NCBI GenBank assembly: GCA_016712035.1
Contig: JADJRT010000011.1
Span: forward strand, 15,995-79,994
From: Flammeovirgaceae bacterium
GTDB lineage: Bacteria > Bacteroidota > Bacteroidia > Cytophagales > Cyclobacteriaceae
Length of the DNA stretch: 64,000 nt
Direction of reading: 5' to 3'
Below are positions 27,993-37,326 of the stretch, piece after piece. Made by a program: the position numbers and the translations under genes. How positions within the stretch are numbered: the stretch's first letter is position 1; every line of letters starts with the position of its first letter. The notes beneath the pieces are model-generated. The model was given only the letters and a program-made list of their open reading frames with translations. It ran no database searches and was not told the origin of the DNA.

Positions 27993-28666
27993 TTACGAAC
28001 TCCGTTTGAACAAATCATATAGTTGGTTAAGTGGTTCTTCCCATTCTATTTTGAAATCCAATCGGTCACGTTTCAACATATCGTTTGAATACCGTTTTAA
28101 AATAACAAATCTTACTCTTACTGTCACGATAACCATAACACTGACCCTCTTTAAATTGAAATTCAATTCTATCTATTCCTCAGAGATTGTGTCCGTTATG
28201 CGAACTGGACCTAACATGTCTGAAAACATAAGACCTTCAGAGCCAATTTGAAATGTAGGACCATCAACTTTCATGATTCTCTCCGCATATCTCTCGCAAA
28301 AATGAGCTGTATAAATCTTTACCCATTTGTCCCAACCTGCGCTTTTAATAATACCGTTTGATGAAATTCCTCCATTAGATGTATCGACAGTAATTAAAAT
28401 CAACCCTTTAGCGGTTCTATGATTCATACCGATGCTAACAATAGGGCTGTCCACGTTAGGTACTTTTGGCAGTAAAAACTGAGTTTTGCTCCCTTGAATA
28501 CCTCAAGTCTTTATCCATTTGTACTGCTCTTTTTCGCTTTTAAAATCTTTTTGATTGTATTTTCAATCGAGCCTTTTGATTTAGGAAAAGCCATTTCCAA
28601 TGATTGTCTAAAGAGGTCTGAACTCTCTCTCAAAGTTAAAGTCTCAACTGCAATTCTCTCGGTCAT
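27993..28666 (-). pseudogene. Unrecognised gene, several frame breaks
   Basis: Starts MTERIAVETLTLRESSDLF at ATG 28666, then changes frame to KVPNVDSPIVSIGMNHRTAKG ... TAHFCERYAERIMKVDGP ... MFSDMLGPVRITDTISEE, then another frame GIDRIEFQFKEGQCYGYRDSK ... YFKTVFKRYVET, and ends near LYDLFKRSS. These pieces follow each other without gaps, so one protein of about 220 aa is implied. I do not recognise the family; the HFxxRYxER patch is distinctive. It is followed by the attC-like palindrome, as a gene cassette would be. Confidence 0.45.
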
Positions 28667-28781
28667 GTCAATGTCGTCCTTTTATTCTTTCCAAGTCGTT
28701 AGGAGTGTTAGTTGATCAAACTGTCCAGGCTTACTGCCAATATTCGATTATATGTATTGTTCATATTTTATCTAATAGGTA

Positions 28782-29060
28782 TCACGCAGCTTTAAACATC
28801 TCCTCCACTTCCGACATCGAAACCTTAAACCGTTTAGGCATACCAAACACCTTGAAGATAATAAGGACTTGGTTAATACTATAGAAGTGTCCATTCTTCT
28901 TTCCGATTTCTTCTTCGTGTCTTTTTACCCACCTCTGAAACGTTAACCAACATACACCATAGAAGTCGGCCAGTTGCTTGTGATTGTATGGTCTCAAGAC
29001 GAAAATTTCTGGTTTGTGTCCGGTTTCCTCGGTTTTTGTGATTTCACGCTTCATATACAT
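28782..29060 (-). CDS. Small HTH protein, paralogue of the protein at 29944-30201
   Basis: 92 aa. The core EIFVLRPYNHKQLADFYGVCWLTFQRWVKRHEEEIGKKNGHFYSINQVLIIFKVFGMPKRF is a helix-turn-helix with a following helix, closely similar (same HKQLA, YGV, WLTFQ, GKKxGHFY, FGxPK blocks) to the 85-aa protein on the other side of the S24 repressor. The MerR/excisionase-like fold is likely. It is transcribed away from the repressor, with operator-like palindromes in the shared intergenic region. Candidate binder of the 10-bp arrays or excisionase. Confidence 0.75.
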   Translation of the reverse strand: MYMKREITKTEETGHKPEIFVLRPYNHKQLADFYGVCWLTFQRWVKRHEEEIGKKNGHFYSINQVLIIFKVFGMPKRFKVSMSEVEEMFKAA

Positions 29061-29096
29061 TCTCTTTATAATTTTCTCAGCCAGTTTGCAATGTTA

Positions 29097-29132
29097 AGTA
29101 ATGCTTACTAATATTGTCAAGTTTTACTAAAC
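29097..29132. promoter_or_regulatory. Operator-like palindromes in the repressor divergent region
   Basis: AGTAA-TGC-TTACT (29097-29109) and GTTTTACTAAAC (29121-29132) lie between the divergent HTH gene and the XRE/S24 repressor. The second is nearly the reverse complement of GTTTAGTAAAC at 30466-30476 and shares the extended context GTTTAGTAAA(A)CTT. The likely ligand is the repressor (autoregulation), by position. Confidence 0.55.
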
Positions 29133-29142
29133 AAATAAATTT

Positions 29143-29943
29143 ATGGTAACAAAAGAGGTTGTAGGTAATCAAATAAAGGCTCTGAGGCTCGAAAAAGGTC
29201 TTTCTCAAGAGGAATTTGGCACTCCTGTCAATCTTAGCCGATCTGCCGTTTCGCAGATCGAAAGCGGTCAAATGTATCCTTCCCTGGAGTCTATTGGGAA
29301 GATAGTTAAGTATTACTCAACAAGTTGGGACAGCCTGGTTGGTAATCCAAAAAGACAAAAACCTGTTGAAATGTTACCATCTCCTGGGAGGACCCTGGTC
29401 ACTACGGTAGATAAATCTGGTAGGGATAATATCGTGTTGGTTCCCATCAAGGCACAGGCAGGTTATTTACTTGGAGCTCAACAACCGGAATACATTGAAC
29501 GTCTCCCAACCTTTTGGCTTCCAGGATTAAATAACGGAACCTATCGGGCTTTTGAAGTAAGCGGCTATAGCATGTTGGCCGACCGAGCCGGATTTTACCC
29601 TGGAGATATTGTGGTGGGTGAATATGTCGAGAGACTGGAAGAGATTAAAGACGGCTTTGTCTATATCCTGGTAAACAATGCTCAAGAAGTCGATAACATC
29701 GTTTTGAAACGTTGTCTCAACTACCTGGATAAAGGTGGTTTGATCATTTGTAAATCCGACAATAAAGATCCTCAGTATCCAACGTTCCCATTACCTGTTG
29801 AAAGCATTAAAGAAGTGTGGAAATTCAAGATCAAACTGACACGTCAGGCACCGGAACCTTCAGGATTATATGAGAGAATTAATGCGCTTGAGGGTGATAT
29901 GGTATTGCTAAAAGAGCAATTCAGGAAGGCACCGCAAGGATAA
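29143..29943 (+). CDS. XRE-family repressor with S24 (LexA-type) self-cleavage domain
   Basis: 266 aa. N-terminal HTH: IKALRLEKGLSQEEFGTPVNLSRSAVSQIESGQMYP. C-terminal S24 domain: cleavage-type Ala-Gly in KAQAGYLLG, catalytic Ser in VSGYSMLADRAGFYPGD, catalytic Lys in DNIVLKRCLNYL. This is the design of CI-like phage repressors that RecA inactivates after DNA damage. It sits between two paralogous small HTH genes on the opposite strand; the three make the control region of the element. Tail helix about 240-266. Confidence 0.92.
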   Translation: MVTKEVVGNQIKALRLEKGLSQEEFGTPVNLSRSAVSQIESGQMYPSLESIGKIVKYYSTSWDSLVGNPKRQKPVEMLPSPGRTLVTTVDKSGRDNIVLVPIKAQAGYLLGAQQPEYIERLPTFWLPGLNNGTYRAFEVSGYSMLADRAGFYPGDIVVGEYVERLEEIKDGFVYILVNNAQEVDNIVLKRCLNYLDKGGLIICKSDNKDPQYPTFPLPVESIKEVWKFKIKLTRQAPEPSGLYERINALEGDMVLLKEQFRKAPQG

Positions 29944-30201
29944 TTAATTCTGTGTCTTAAATAATTCTTCAACATCGTTAACGGAAACGTTAATCTGTTT
30001 GGGTATTCCAAAGAGTTGAAATATTTTTCTCACTTGAGGCACGTGATAAAAGTGCCCCGTCTTTTTACCTACTTCCTTTTCCACTTTCTTAATCCAATTT
30101 TGAAACGTTAACCAACTCACTCCATACATTTGTGCCAACTGCTTGTGATTAAGAGGTCTCAAAACAAAGATCTCTTCTTTTCTTCCATTGCTATCCTTCA
30201 T
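29944..30201 (-). CDS. Small HTH protein, paralogue of the protein at 28782-29060
   Basis: 85 aa: EEIFVLRPLNHKQLAQMYGVSWLTFQNWIKKVEKEVGKKTGHFYHVPQVRKIFQLFGIPKQINVSVNDVEELF. Its stop abuts the stop of the S24 repressor gene (convergent). Its own promoter region carries phased 10-bp repeats (array B). Same fold prediction as its paralogue; the two may act as alternative partners or antagonists. Confidence 0.75.
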   Translation of the reverse strand: MKDSNGRKEEIFVLRPLNHKQLAQMYGVSWLTFQNWIKKVEKEVGKKTGHFYHVPQVRKIFQLFGIPKQINVSVNDVEELFKTQN

Positions 30202-30247
30202 CTCATATTCGTCTTTGTAGAAGGCAATATTAGCATAGTGAAAATTT

Positions 30248-30307
30248 AGTCTTTAATGGTTATGAATGATTGTGAACTATTATGAATGATTATATAGGAA
30301 ATTCAAT
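30248..30307 (-). promoter_or_regulatory. Phased 10-bp repeats upstream of the HTH gene (array B)
   Basis: On the plus strand, decamers in register at 30248, 30258, 30268, 30278, 30288 and 30298, for example GGTTATGAAT, GATTGTGAAC, TATTATGAAT, GATTATATAG. The reverse complement GTTCACAATC matches the consensus of arrays A and C. A -7-like TAATATTG (minus strand) lies between the array and the HTH start. Confidence 0.6.
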
Positions 30308-30501
30308 ACTAACTGCATTTGAGGGAAATATCAGATTTGAGTTCAAATAAAGTTGAAATGGAGTTGAAAATATGTAAATAAAAATTAAAGAGAGTTGGTT
30401 TAAGGCCATTTCTGATTGAGTTTAATTTTTCAATCATGATGAATGTCATTGAATCTCAGAAAAAGGTTTAGTAAACTTTACGGATTAATAAGTCAAGTGC
30501 C
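30308..30501. other. Gene-free stretch with one operator-like palindrome
   Basis: No coding signal. It holds GTTTAGTAAAC at 30466-30476 (arms GTTTA/TAAAC), which repeats the operator-like site next to the S24 repressor start, and three loosely repeated AGTTGAAA-type words at about 30340-30378. The left module of the element seems to end in this stretch. Confidence 0.45.
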
Positions 30502-31157
30502 ATGAAATCACAAATAACTTTAATAAGCAAAGCACTATTTGCATTAATTTACCTGCTGTTTGGGATATCGATGGTAATATCTATCACACCGTAACAATTG
30601 GTACACAAACCTGGATGGTTGAAAACCTTAAGACAACAAAATTTCGTGATGGTTCCAGTATTCCAAATGTTACCGATAACAACGATTGGACAAATTACGG
30701 AGCTATGAACATGGGCGCCTATTGTGATTACAACAATACGGTAAGTTATTCAAACACCTATGGACGACTTTACAATTGGTATGCTGTTACTAACGAACGG
30801 AATATTTGCCCTCCAGGCTGGCATGTACCATCCAGTGCGGAATGGGAGACGTTAATTTCATATTTAGGTGGACAAACTCTAGCGGGAGGTGCTATGAAAG
30901 AAAAGGGCACAACGCATTGTAGCGGTCCGAATATTGGGGGCACCAATCGTAGTGGATTTACTGCTCTTCCTGGTGGTTGCCGGCAAATAGATAGTGGAAT
31001 GTATTATGGCAATGGTGTTTCGTGTGCATGGTGGTCTAGCTCACAAATCAATGAGCAGACAGCCTGGTACTGTCAACTGTATTACGACCAAACCAGCATT
31101 AATAAAATGGCCTTTGATAAGACATCCGGATGTTCGATTCGTTTGATTAAGGATTAA
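30502..31157 (+). CDS. FISUMP-domain secreted protein (frame break after the signal peptide)
   Basis: From ATG 30502 a signal peptide is read (MKSQITLISKALFALIYLLF). The frame then changes near 30560 and the FISUMP (Fibrobacter succinogenes major paralogous) domain starts: DIDGNIYHTVTIGTQTWMVENL, then RLYNWYAVTNERNICPPGWHVPSSAEWETL and GFTALPGGCRQ ... WWSSSQINEQTAWY. About 200 aa. The domain directly follows the signal peptide with no linker, so an internal deletion is as likely as a single-base error. Surface protein of unknown role. Confidence 0.75.
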
Positions 31158-31167
31158 ATGCTCGAAC

Positions 31168-32138
31168 TTACTTTCGATAAAAATATCGTTGAACACCCAA
31201 TTCCCAAACTGGCGTAAAGCGAACATACGAATTGCCGACCAAACTAAATCCTACTGAAAAATCAATTCTCAAATTCGATTTTGCTATTCGTTGTATACCA
31301 GGATGGACTTCGATGTAGGAACTTGCTGCCAGCGGGATGGAGTTTGATGTTAACTCTACCCCGTTCTGAATTACGCGTGCCGCATCGTATTTCTTGCCAC
31401 GAAATTCCAAATACACATTCCAATTAGGCTGGTCATAGTCAGTATAACGCTCAGGCGCAAGGCGGTATCCAAAAGAAAGGTCGTAGCGCACTGCATCACC
31501 GAAATGGATAGTGGTTGGTAAATCAGGGCCACCTGTAACATCAGCTTGTGTTTCGGAGTATGAATCGGGCTTAATCAATCCGCTGGTGAGCGATACTGCA
31601 AAACGATTTTTAAGCAACGTAGCGATTACTCCATACCCATATCCTCCGGTATCATCCATTAAGTTGGGTTCTGCTTCATCATGGGCTACTGCTAGTTTCG
31701 ACCACTCGCCATAACCTGCGATTCTGAAGTGACTGTTCTTTTTATCTATCGACACGAATCGATACTTGGCATATAGGTGAACGCCACTGAACAAATAAGG
31801 ATAATTAACACCTCGCTTGGGACTTTGTGTGTAGTAGTTGGTTTGATTTCCGGTATGTGTATGATTGATCAGATCAGGCGGCAGTTTCCTGTCATGGTGA
31901 TTAGATATTGAGCCGGTAATCAGTAATGATAGTTTTGAAGTAACTCCGTACATCGCCCGGATGGCATACATAGATCGCGTAAGATTGACCTCCTTATAAT
32001 TTTGATTGAGCACTCGTATGCCAAGTACATTTCCGGAACGGAACTGGCCGGTTCATTTAATGGAAATAACTCCTGTGAAACGCAGGGCCTTGCGACTGTT
32101 AACAAAAAAACATAAATTAAAACAGCCTTACATTTCAT
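31168..32138 (-). CDS. Outer-membrane beta-barrel protein (frame-broken)
   Basis: Signal peptide MKCKAVLIYVFLLTVARPCVSQ from ATG 32138, then in another frame VLGIRVLNQNYKEVNLTRSMYAIRAMYG and a series of amphipathic strands ending LGVQRYFYRK (aromatic C-terminus typical of barrels). The break is near 32030; one base joins about 323 aa. It precedes nothing in the metal operon but follows the HMA gene with a short overlap, so it may report on or carry metal-related solutes; this is only context. Confidence 0.72.
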
Positions 32139-32664
32139 GTATCAAATGCAAAATGTTTTGATCGGGTGAGAATCCCAATTTCTTTTTCCATTGATTGCTT
32201 TCTTTCTTCGGAAGAAACCCTTCATCAATCAATGTCAACGCAACGTCTTTTGGTGATGGGGTACTCTTAAATCGAAGCCATTGATACCGCTGTCCCTTAA
32301 AGTTAAATAGACCGTCTTTGTCTACAGGCACATCTCTAAAATCAAATTGAAGCCTTACGAAGCGAACGGAAAAACCAGCATCGGTAATTGCTTTTGCTAT
32401 CCTTCGCATATCAATTAATTCAACGCCTTTCACATAAATTCTTCCCTCGGTATTTTCCAGACTCATAGTCACGCTGTCAACAAATTCCAATCGGCTTATG
32501 CTCCTGTCTACACTTCGCGTGCATAACGAACATGTTAGCCCGTTGATACCCACATCAATCCACTTAAGTCCTGCAAATGACTCGGCTGGCACAATGCCAA
32601 AAATCAATACCAATAAGAAGATTGCTAAACGAATATTTGACTTTATACCAATAATTAGTTTCAT
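32128..32664 (-). CDS. Secreted heavy-metal-associated (HMA) domain protein
   Basis: 178 aa with a signal peptide or anchor (KSNIRLAIFLLVLIFGIVPAESFA). HMA fold at about residues 35-105 with GLTCSLCTRSVDRSISRLEFVDSVTMSLENTEGRIYVKG; TCSLC supplies the CxxC metal site. The remaining C-terminal region (KGQRYQWLRFKS) is unassigned. Lies directly after the P1B ATPase gene (11-bp gap), overlapping the barrel gene downstream, so likely periplasmic metal delivery or sensing. Confidence 0.82.
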   Translation of the reverse strand: MKLIIGIKSNIRLAIFLLVLIFGIVPAESFAGLKWIDVGINGLTCSLCTRSVDRSISRLEFVDSVTMSLENTEGRIYVKGVELIDMRRIAKAITDAGFSVRFVRLQFDFRDVPVDKDGLFNFKGQRYQWLRFKSTPSPKDVALTLIDEGFLPKKESNQWKKKLGFSPDQNILHLIHEM

Positions 32665-32675
32665 GGGGGCTTGAC

Positions 32676-34670
32676 TTAAAATTTTATCCTTTGAATCCTT
32701 ACGGCATTAAGAATTGCCAGCAGAGCTACACCCACATCAGCAATAACAGCTTCCCAAAGAGTCGCAATGCCACCGGCACCAAGCATTAACACGATAACCT
32801 TCACCACCATCGCCATCGTAATATTTTGCCATACGATACTTCGCGTGATCTTACCTATTTTTATAGCTGATACAATTTTAGACGGCTGGTCATTCTGTAT
32901 AACAATATCGGCAGTTTCGATGGTGGCATCACTGCCCAATCCACCCATTGCTATACCTGCATCGGCTAATGCCACAACGGGGGCGTCATTTACTCCATCC
33001 CCGACAAACGCAATTATTCTTTTTTCATTTTTCAAGGCCTGTACCTTTTCTACTTTTCCTTCCGGTAATAAATCACCAAAGGCATTATCAAGGCCAAGTA
33101 TTTTAGCTACCTTATCCACCACACTTTGTTTATCACCGGATAACATGACGGTTTTGATCTTTAACTTATGCATGGCATCAATTGCCTGTTTAGCATCTTC
33201 TTTGATTTCATCCGCAATAGTAATAAAGCCCGCGTATTTCTCGTTAATGGCAACGACCACGATAGTATCCACCAAAGTTTCTATTTCAGCAGGATACTGA
33301 ACATTAAACTTCTTCAATAGTTTTACATTCCCCGCCAGGACATTCTTACCATCAATAACTCCTTTTAATCCGTGCCCAGAAATCTCTTCGATGTTCTCGG
33401 CTTTGCCTTTGACATTGTCCCCCGCATACTCTACCACGGCCTTTAGCGATAGGATGCGTAGAGTTTTTTCTAAGGCCGATGTGAGTCTCACCAACTCATT
33501 TGGATCAACACCGCTGGTAACTACTTGCTGAACTTTGAATACTCCTTTGGTAAGAGTTCCGGTTTTGTCCATGACAACTGTATTTACTTTTGTTATCACG
33601 TCCAGGTAATTGGAACCTTTGAACAATATTCCATTACGGGAAGCTAACCCGATGCCACCAAAATATCCCAGCGGAATGGAAACCACCAGGGCGCACGGAC
33701 AACTGATTACAAGAAATACCAATGCCCTATAAAACCAATCATTGAAATCATAATCCGCAACAAAGAAGTAAGGCAAAAAGCAAACGCCAATCGCAAGAGC
33801 AAAAACAATCGGTGTATAAACTTTTGCAAACCTGCTTATAAATAACTGAGTCTGTGATTTACGTGCTGTAGCATCCTGCACCATTTCCAGTATTTTGCTC
33901 AGCTTACTATCTTTAAAGAGAGCTTTCACCTGCACATCCGTAACCGTGTTTAGGTTAATCATCCCGGCAAACACTTTTTCTCCTTTTCTTTTTGTATCCG
34001 GTTTACTTTCTCCTGTCAAAGCTGCTGTATTGAAGGATGCTGTTTCAGAAATCAATTCGCCATCAAGAGCTACTTTCTCACCTGGTTTGACCTGAATGAT
34101 TTCCTCCAATACAATCTCCTTGGGGTTCACCACTTGTGTACTTCCATTGCGGATTACGGTTACTTCATCGGGGCGAATATCGAGCAAGGCTTTTATACTC
34201 CGCTTTGCCTTATTAACTGCTGAGTCCTGAAACCATTCTCCAATGGAATAGAATATCATGACTGCGACTCCTTCGCTGTAAGAACCTATGGCAAAGGCAC
34301 CGAGGGTTGCCACACTCATTAGAAAAAATTCATTAAAGAAATCAAAACGTTTTACCTTACGGAAGGCCATGTATAGAACATTGTAACCTCCTAAAAGATA
34401 GGCTATTGAATAAGTGATCAGATCAGCAGGAAATGGAGGTTTATACTTTAATCCAAATTCAAGCACCAGCATGATCAACAGGATTGTAAGCGAAAGGAGC
34501 AATTGCCAATGACTTTTCCACCCCGACTCCTGCTCTTCACCCATAACCTCATTGCTATGGTCATGCCCATCATTATCGGTATGATTAACCGGTAACGATG
34601 CCTTATTTTGCAAATCCGTTTCAGAGGATTTTTTCTCCTCATGAATATTTCGATTTTGTTGATTAGTCAT
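32676..34670 (-). CDS. P1B-type heavy metal ATPase (Zn/Cd/Pb type)
   Basis: 664 aa, intact. The His/Asp-rich N-terminus (NHTDNDGHDHSNE) replaces a Cys-HMA domain. Membrane helices with the CPC motif in SCPCALVVSIPLGYFGG, actuator GESKPD, phosphorylation motif DKTGTLTKG, nucleotide-binding HGLKGV, hinge GDGVNDAPVVALADAGIAMG. The last helix has DVGVALLAILNAVR, the D-x-G feature of the Zn2+/Cd2+/Pb2+ subclass. Exports metal from cytosol at the inner membrane. Same operon direction as the NicO/UreH-like transporter, DUF3703 and the RND pump. Confidence 0.93.
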   Translation of the reverse strand: MTNQQNRNIHEEKKSSETDLQNKASLPVNHTDNDGHDHSNEVMGEEQESGWKSHWQLLLSLTILLIMLVLEFGLKYKPPFPADLITYSIAYLLGGYNVLYMAFRKVKRFDFFNEFFLMSVATLGAFAIGSYSEGVAVMIFYSIGEWFQDSAVNKAKRSIKALLDIRPDEVTVIRNGSTQVVNPKEIVLEEIIQVKPGEKVALDGELISETASFNTAALTGESKPDTKRKGEKVFAGMINLNTVTDVQVKALFKDSKLSKILEMVQDATARKSQTQLFISRFAKVYTPIVFALAIGVCFLPYFFVADYDFNDWFYRALVFLVISCPCALVVSIPLGYFGGIGLASRNGILFKGSNYLDVITKVNTVVMDKTGTLTKGVFKVQQVVTSGVDPNELVRLTSALEKTLRILSLKAVVEYAGDNVKGKAENIEEISGHGLKGVIDGKNVLAGNVKLLKKFNVQYPAEIETLVDTIVVVAINEKYAGFITIADEIKEDAKQAIDAMHKLKIKTVMLSGDKQSVVDKVAKILGLDNAFGDLLPEGKVEKVQALKNEKRIIAFVGDGVNDAPVVALADAGIAMGGLGSDATIETADIVIQNDQPSKIVSAIKIGKITRSIVWQNITMAMVVKVIVLMLGAGGIATLWEAVIADVGVALLAILNAVRIQRIKF

Positions 34671-34681
34671 GGTTTTTTCCT

Positions 34682-35293
34682 TTAATGAATAAAAAATGAA
34701 GCAATTCCTGTAAGCACAAGTGTAATGCCCGTAATGATTCCAGCATTATGCTCCAGCGTATGCCAATTAAGTTTTAGTAAACCTGTGTATGTAAAGCGTA
34801 CCCACATCACCATGCCACCAACGGTAACTACAGTATAAAGCGTTGCAAGCATGGCAATCATCCACCAACCCTGGCTACCTGCCATAAGAAAATAGGCTTC
34901 GATTTCCAGGCAAGGAGAAAAGAACATCGCCAGTGCCAGGCTGGCAATAATCTTTTTGTCTGAAACGATTTCGTCATGTTTGTGCAGATGAAAGTGTTTG
35001 TGTTTGTGATGCTGATAGATGTAAAACAATCCCAATGCGATAAGAACTGAAGGAGCAATGAAGTGAGTGAAATAGTTAATCTTATCGGCCAGTGTTAAGC
35101 CGATCAATCCTACAGCAATACCTACCAGCACCGTACTCAATGCATGTGAAAGGCCAGCGATAAACGTAATAGATGTAGTGCGGCTCAATGTCCAACCTTC
35201 TTTTCTTGCAATAGCTAATACCGGAAGCCAATGATTTGGGATCAAGGCGTGTAGTACACTCAATACAAGACTTCCGGCAATTAGTGTAATCAT
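34682..35293 (-). CDS. NicO/UreH-like membrane transporter
   Basis: 203 aa, six hydrophobic helices. SVLHALIPNHWLPVLAIARKEGW carries the HxxxPxHW motif of the nickel/cobalt (RcnA/HoxN) and UreH_2 families; GLSHALSTVLVG is the second conserved His helix. A cytoplasmic His-rich loop (HHKHKHFHLHKH) can bind divalent metal. It overlaps DUF3703 by one base and lies 11 bp before the P1B ATPase, so metal export or trafficking is likely. Confidence 0.82.
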   Translation of the reverse strand: MITLIAGSLVLSVLHALIPNHWLPVLAIARKEGWTLSRTTSITFIAGLSHALSTVLVGIAVGLIGLTLADKINYFTHFIAPSVLIALGLFYIYQHHKHKHFHLHKHDEIVSDKKIIASLALAMFFSPCLEIEAYFLMAGSQGWWMIAMLATLYTVVTVGGMVMWVRFTYTGLLKLNWHTLEHNAGIITGITLVLTGIASFFIH

Positions 35294-35656
35294 TAGTTAT
35301 AGCGATAAGGTTTCAGAATAGCCTGAAGGTCTTCTGGTATTTCCATTGGCCGCAAGGGTGGTACATTGGCTCCACCAGTGTTGCCCACGGGAATAGTACC
35401 CACAAATGATTTAACGCCACCAACTAACAAGCGCGGTATTTGCCCGACAATTTCTCTCGTGTCTTTTATCCGAAAGCCAAACTTGAGCATGATCCAGTGT
35501 ACATGCGTATGCTCTCTTGGCCAAGGTTGGCCGAGTATGCGCGCGCTCCAAGTGTCGCCATGCCAACGAAAGGCTGTTCAGTTCGGCTTTGTAAAGTTCC
35601 AGTTCCTCACGGTAGTGAATCTTCAAACCGTCAGGCATACTCCAATAAATTCTCAT
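35293..35656 (-). CDS. DUF3703 protein (frame-broken)
   Basis: N-terminal frame: MRIYWSMPDGLKIHYREELELYKAELNSLSLAWRHLERAH; C-terminal frame: LKFGFRIKDTREIVGQIPRLLVGGVKSFVGTIPVGNTGGANVPPLRPM. Together they form a typical DUF3703 protein of about 120 aa, found beside metal-efflux genes. Two breaks near 35475-35535. No biochemical role is known. Its ATG overlaps the preceding gene's stop. Confidence 0.72.
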
Positions 35657-36107
35657 TGAATTGATTTTATTAATCTATACCAATTTCGTCTTCTCCAACG
35701 ATAAAACAGCCAAGCAAAAATCCAAACAAATGGTGTTAGTACACCAGCTTGAATGATAACCTCATCCCGATAGTTGGTTTTCAAATCTGTGTTTCTCACA
35801 AGGGTAATGGTGTGCTTCCATGTTCGAACCATTGATCCATACCGTGATCAATCAGTACTTTTGTATCATTTGAGATTGTGTTGGGAATTTCAATTACGAT
35901 GTGCTGACGTCCGAAAGGAATGTATCCAAATAGAGACAAAGACGTCTCGTAGTCTCCATCATGCCATTCCTCTGGAAACACATTTGGATGTACTGCCTCA
36001 AATTTCAAAATTGGATCAGCAACATAGTGAAGTGTTGACACCTTTTTTAATCGGTTCCAAACTTCGTCAAGTGGCATATCTAAACTATAGTTTAACTGCA
36101 TTTTCAT
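35653..36107 (-). CDS. SRPBCC-like protein with C-terminal membrane helix (frame-broken)
   Basis: MKMQLNYSLDMPLDEVWNRLKKVSTLHYVADPILKF opens a START/polyketide-cyclase-like fold. A break near 35820 leads to a second frame WKHTITLVRNTDLKTNYRDEV and a membrane helix with FVWIFAWLFYRWRRRNWYR. About 150 aa. Lies between the adaptor subunit and DUF3703 in the same transcript. Function unknown. Confidence 0.6.
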
Positions 36108-36108
36108 A

Positions 36109-37319
36109 TTAGTGTCCCTCTTCTTCTTCGCTATTCTTTATCTTAGATAAAATGGAGTAAGCTCCTTTTATTACAATCATTGTATTTTCGTCAAAACCTT
36201 CTGGAATGCTAATCTCCGTGTATCCCAGCTCACTATTCCCTGTTTGAATTTCCATCATTGTAAAATGTTGTCCTTCATCATCTGACTCAGCTTTTTGGTT
36301 TCCTTCATTGAGCCCCTTCTCGTCAGCCAGTACAAATATGTATTTCTTACCCTGAAAATCAATAATGGATTCATCCGGCAAAGCTGCTACTATTGCACCT
36401 CCTGCCTCAACGTTAGCCTTCAAATACATACCCGGTAATAACTCTGTATCCTCGTTATCAATATGACAATGAATCGAATTGTTCTGTCAACGCTGATCTC
36501 GCGACCAATCAGGTACACCGTAGCCATACGATCCTTGGTTTCATTGGCAAGTGTAAATCGTACCTTTTGCCCTATCTTGATTTTGCGTACATCCTTTTCA
36601 AAAATAATCAACTCCGCATGAAGGTGCTCGGTGTCTACAATTTCGAAAAGTATGTCAACTGGGTTGACGAACTTTCCAATGTTCACATTAACCTCTGTTA
36701 CGTAGCCACTAATAGGAGAATATACATTACCCGTGCTGGTGATGTTGCCTTCTTCGAGAGCAGCCAGGTTAATATTGATCATCTTTACTTTTGCCAATAG
36801 TCCATTCTTTTTGGCAAGCCAGATCTGGTAGTTTGACTTTGACTGTTGCAATGCTTTCTGAGCATTCACATTCTCTTTTGCTAGCTCCTTTTGTCGTTCA
36901 TAATCCGCTTCCGAAAATTCAAACTGGCTTTTAGCTTCGAGATAATCCTGTTGCAATTGAATGTACTCTGGATTTTCAATTACGGCAATCAATTGCCCTT
37001 TCTTCACCCTAGAGCCTTGAAGCAACACAGTACTTTTCAGAAAACCACCAAACGGAACGGAGACACTTACCATTTGCTGCGGAGGAACATCCAAAACACC
37101 ATTCACCTTTATAGTGGCACTAATTTGTTTACGCTCGATCTTCCCAAAAGTTATTCCAGCTGTTTTTATCTGCACTGCGGTTAGTTCAACCGTGTTATCT
37201 TCCTCTTCGTGATGCGCTTCGGGTGTATCTCCTTCTGAGGCTTTACTCCCACAGGATACTATACATGTTGAGATGAAAAGAACAATGACTATAGAGCTTA
37301 ATTTTAGTATGTGCTTCAT
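36109..37319 (-). CDS. RND efflux periplasmic adaptor, CzcB/CusB type (frame-broken)
   Basis: Lipoprotein signal (IVIVLFISTCIVSCGSKA), lipoyl/coiled-coil hairpin (DYLEAKSQFEFSEADYERQKELAKENVNAQKALQQSK), beta-barrel domain GREISVDRTIR. Near 36480 the frame shifts and the second frame gives GMYLKANVEAGGAIVAALPDESIID, the classic adaptor C-terminal barrel. About 403 aa. Connects RND pump and outer-membrane channel. Operon czcC-czcB order with the pump upstream on the same strand. Confidence 0.85.
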
Positions 37320-37326
37320 GTTGATA

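Noticed and set aside
29084..29123. A fourth decamer array in front of the S24 repressor (GTTTGCAATG, TTAAGTAATG, CTTACTAATA)
   Set aside because: Only the first word matches the consensus well; the rest is better explained by the palindromic operator-like sites.
32767..33300. Plus-strand 177-aa open frame inside the P1B ATPase
   Set aside because: Antisense shadow of an intact, motif-complete ATPase; Ser/Thr/Ala-rich composition typical of such shadows.
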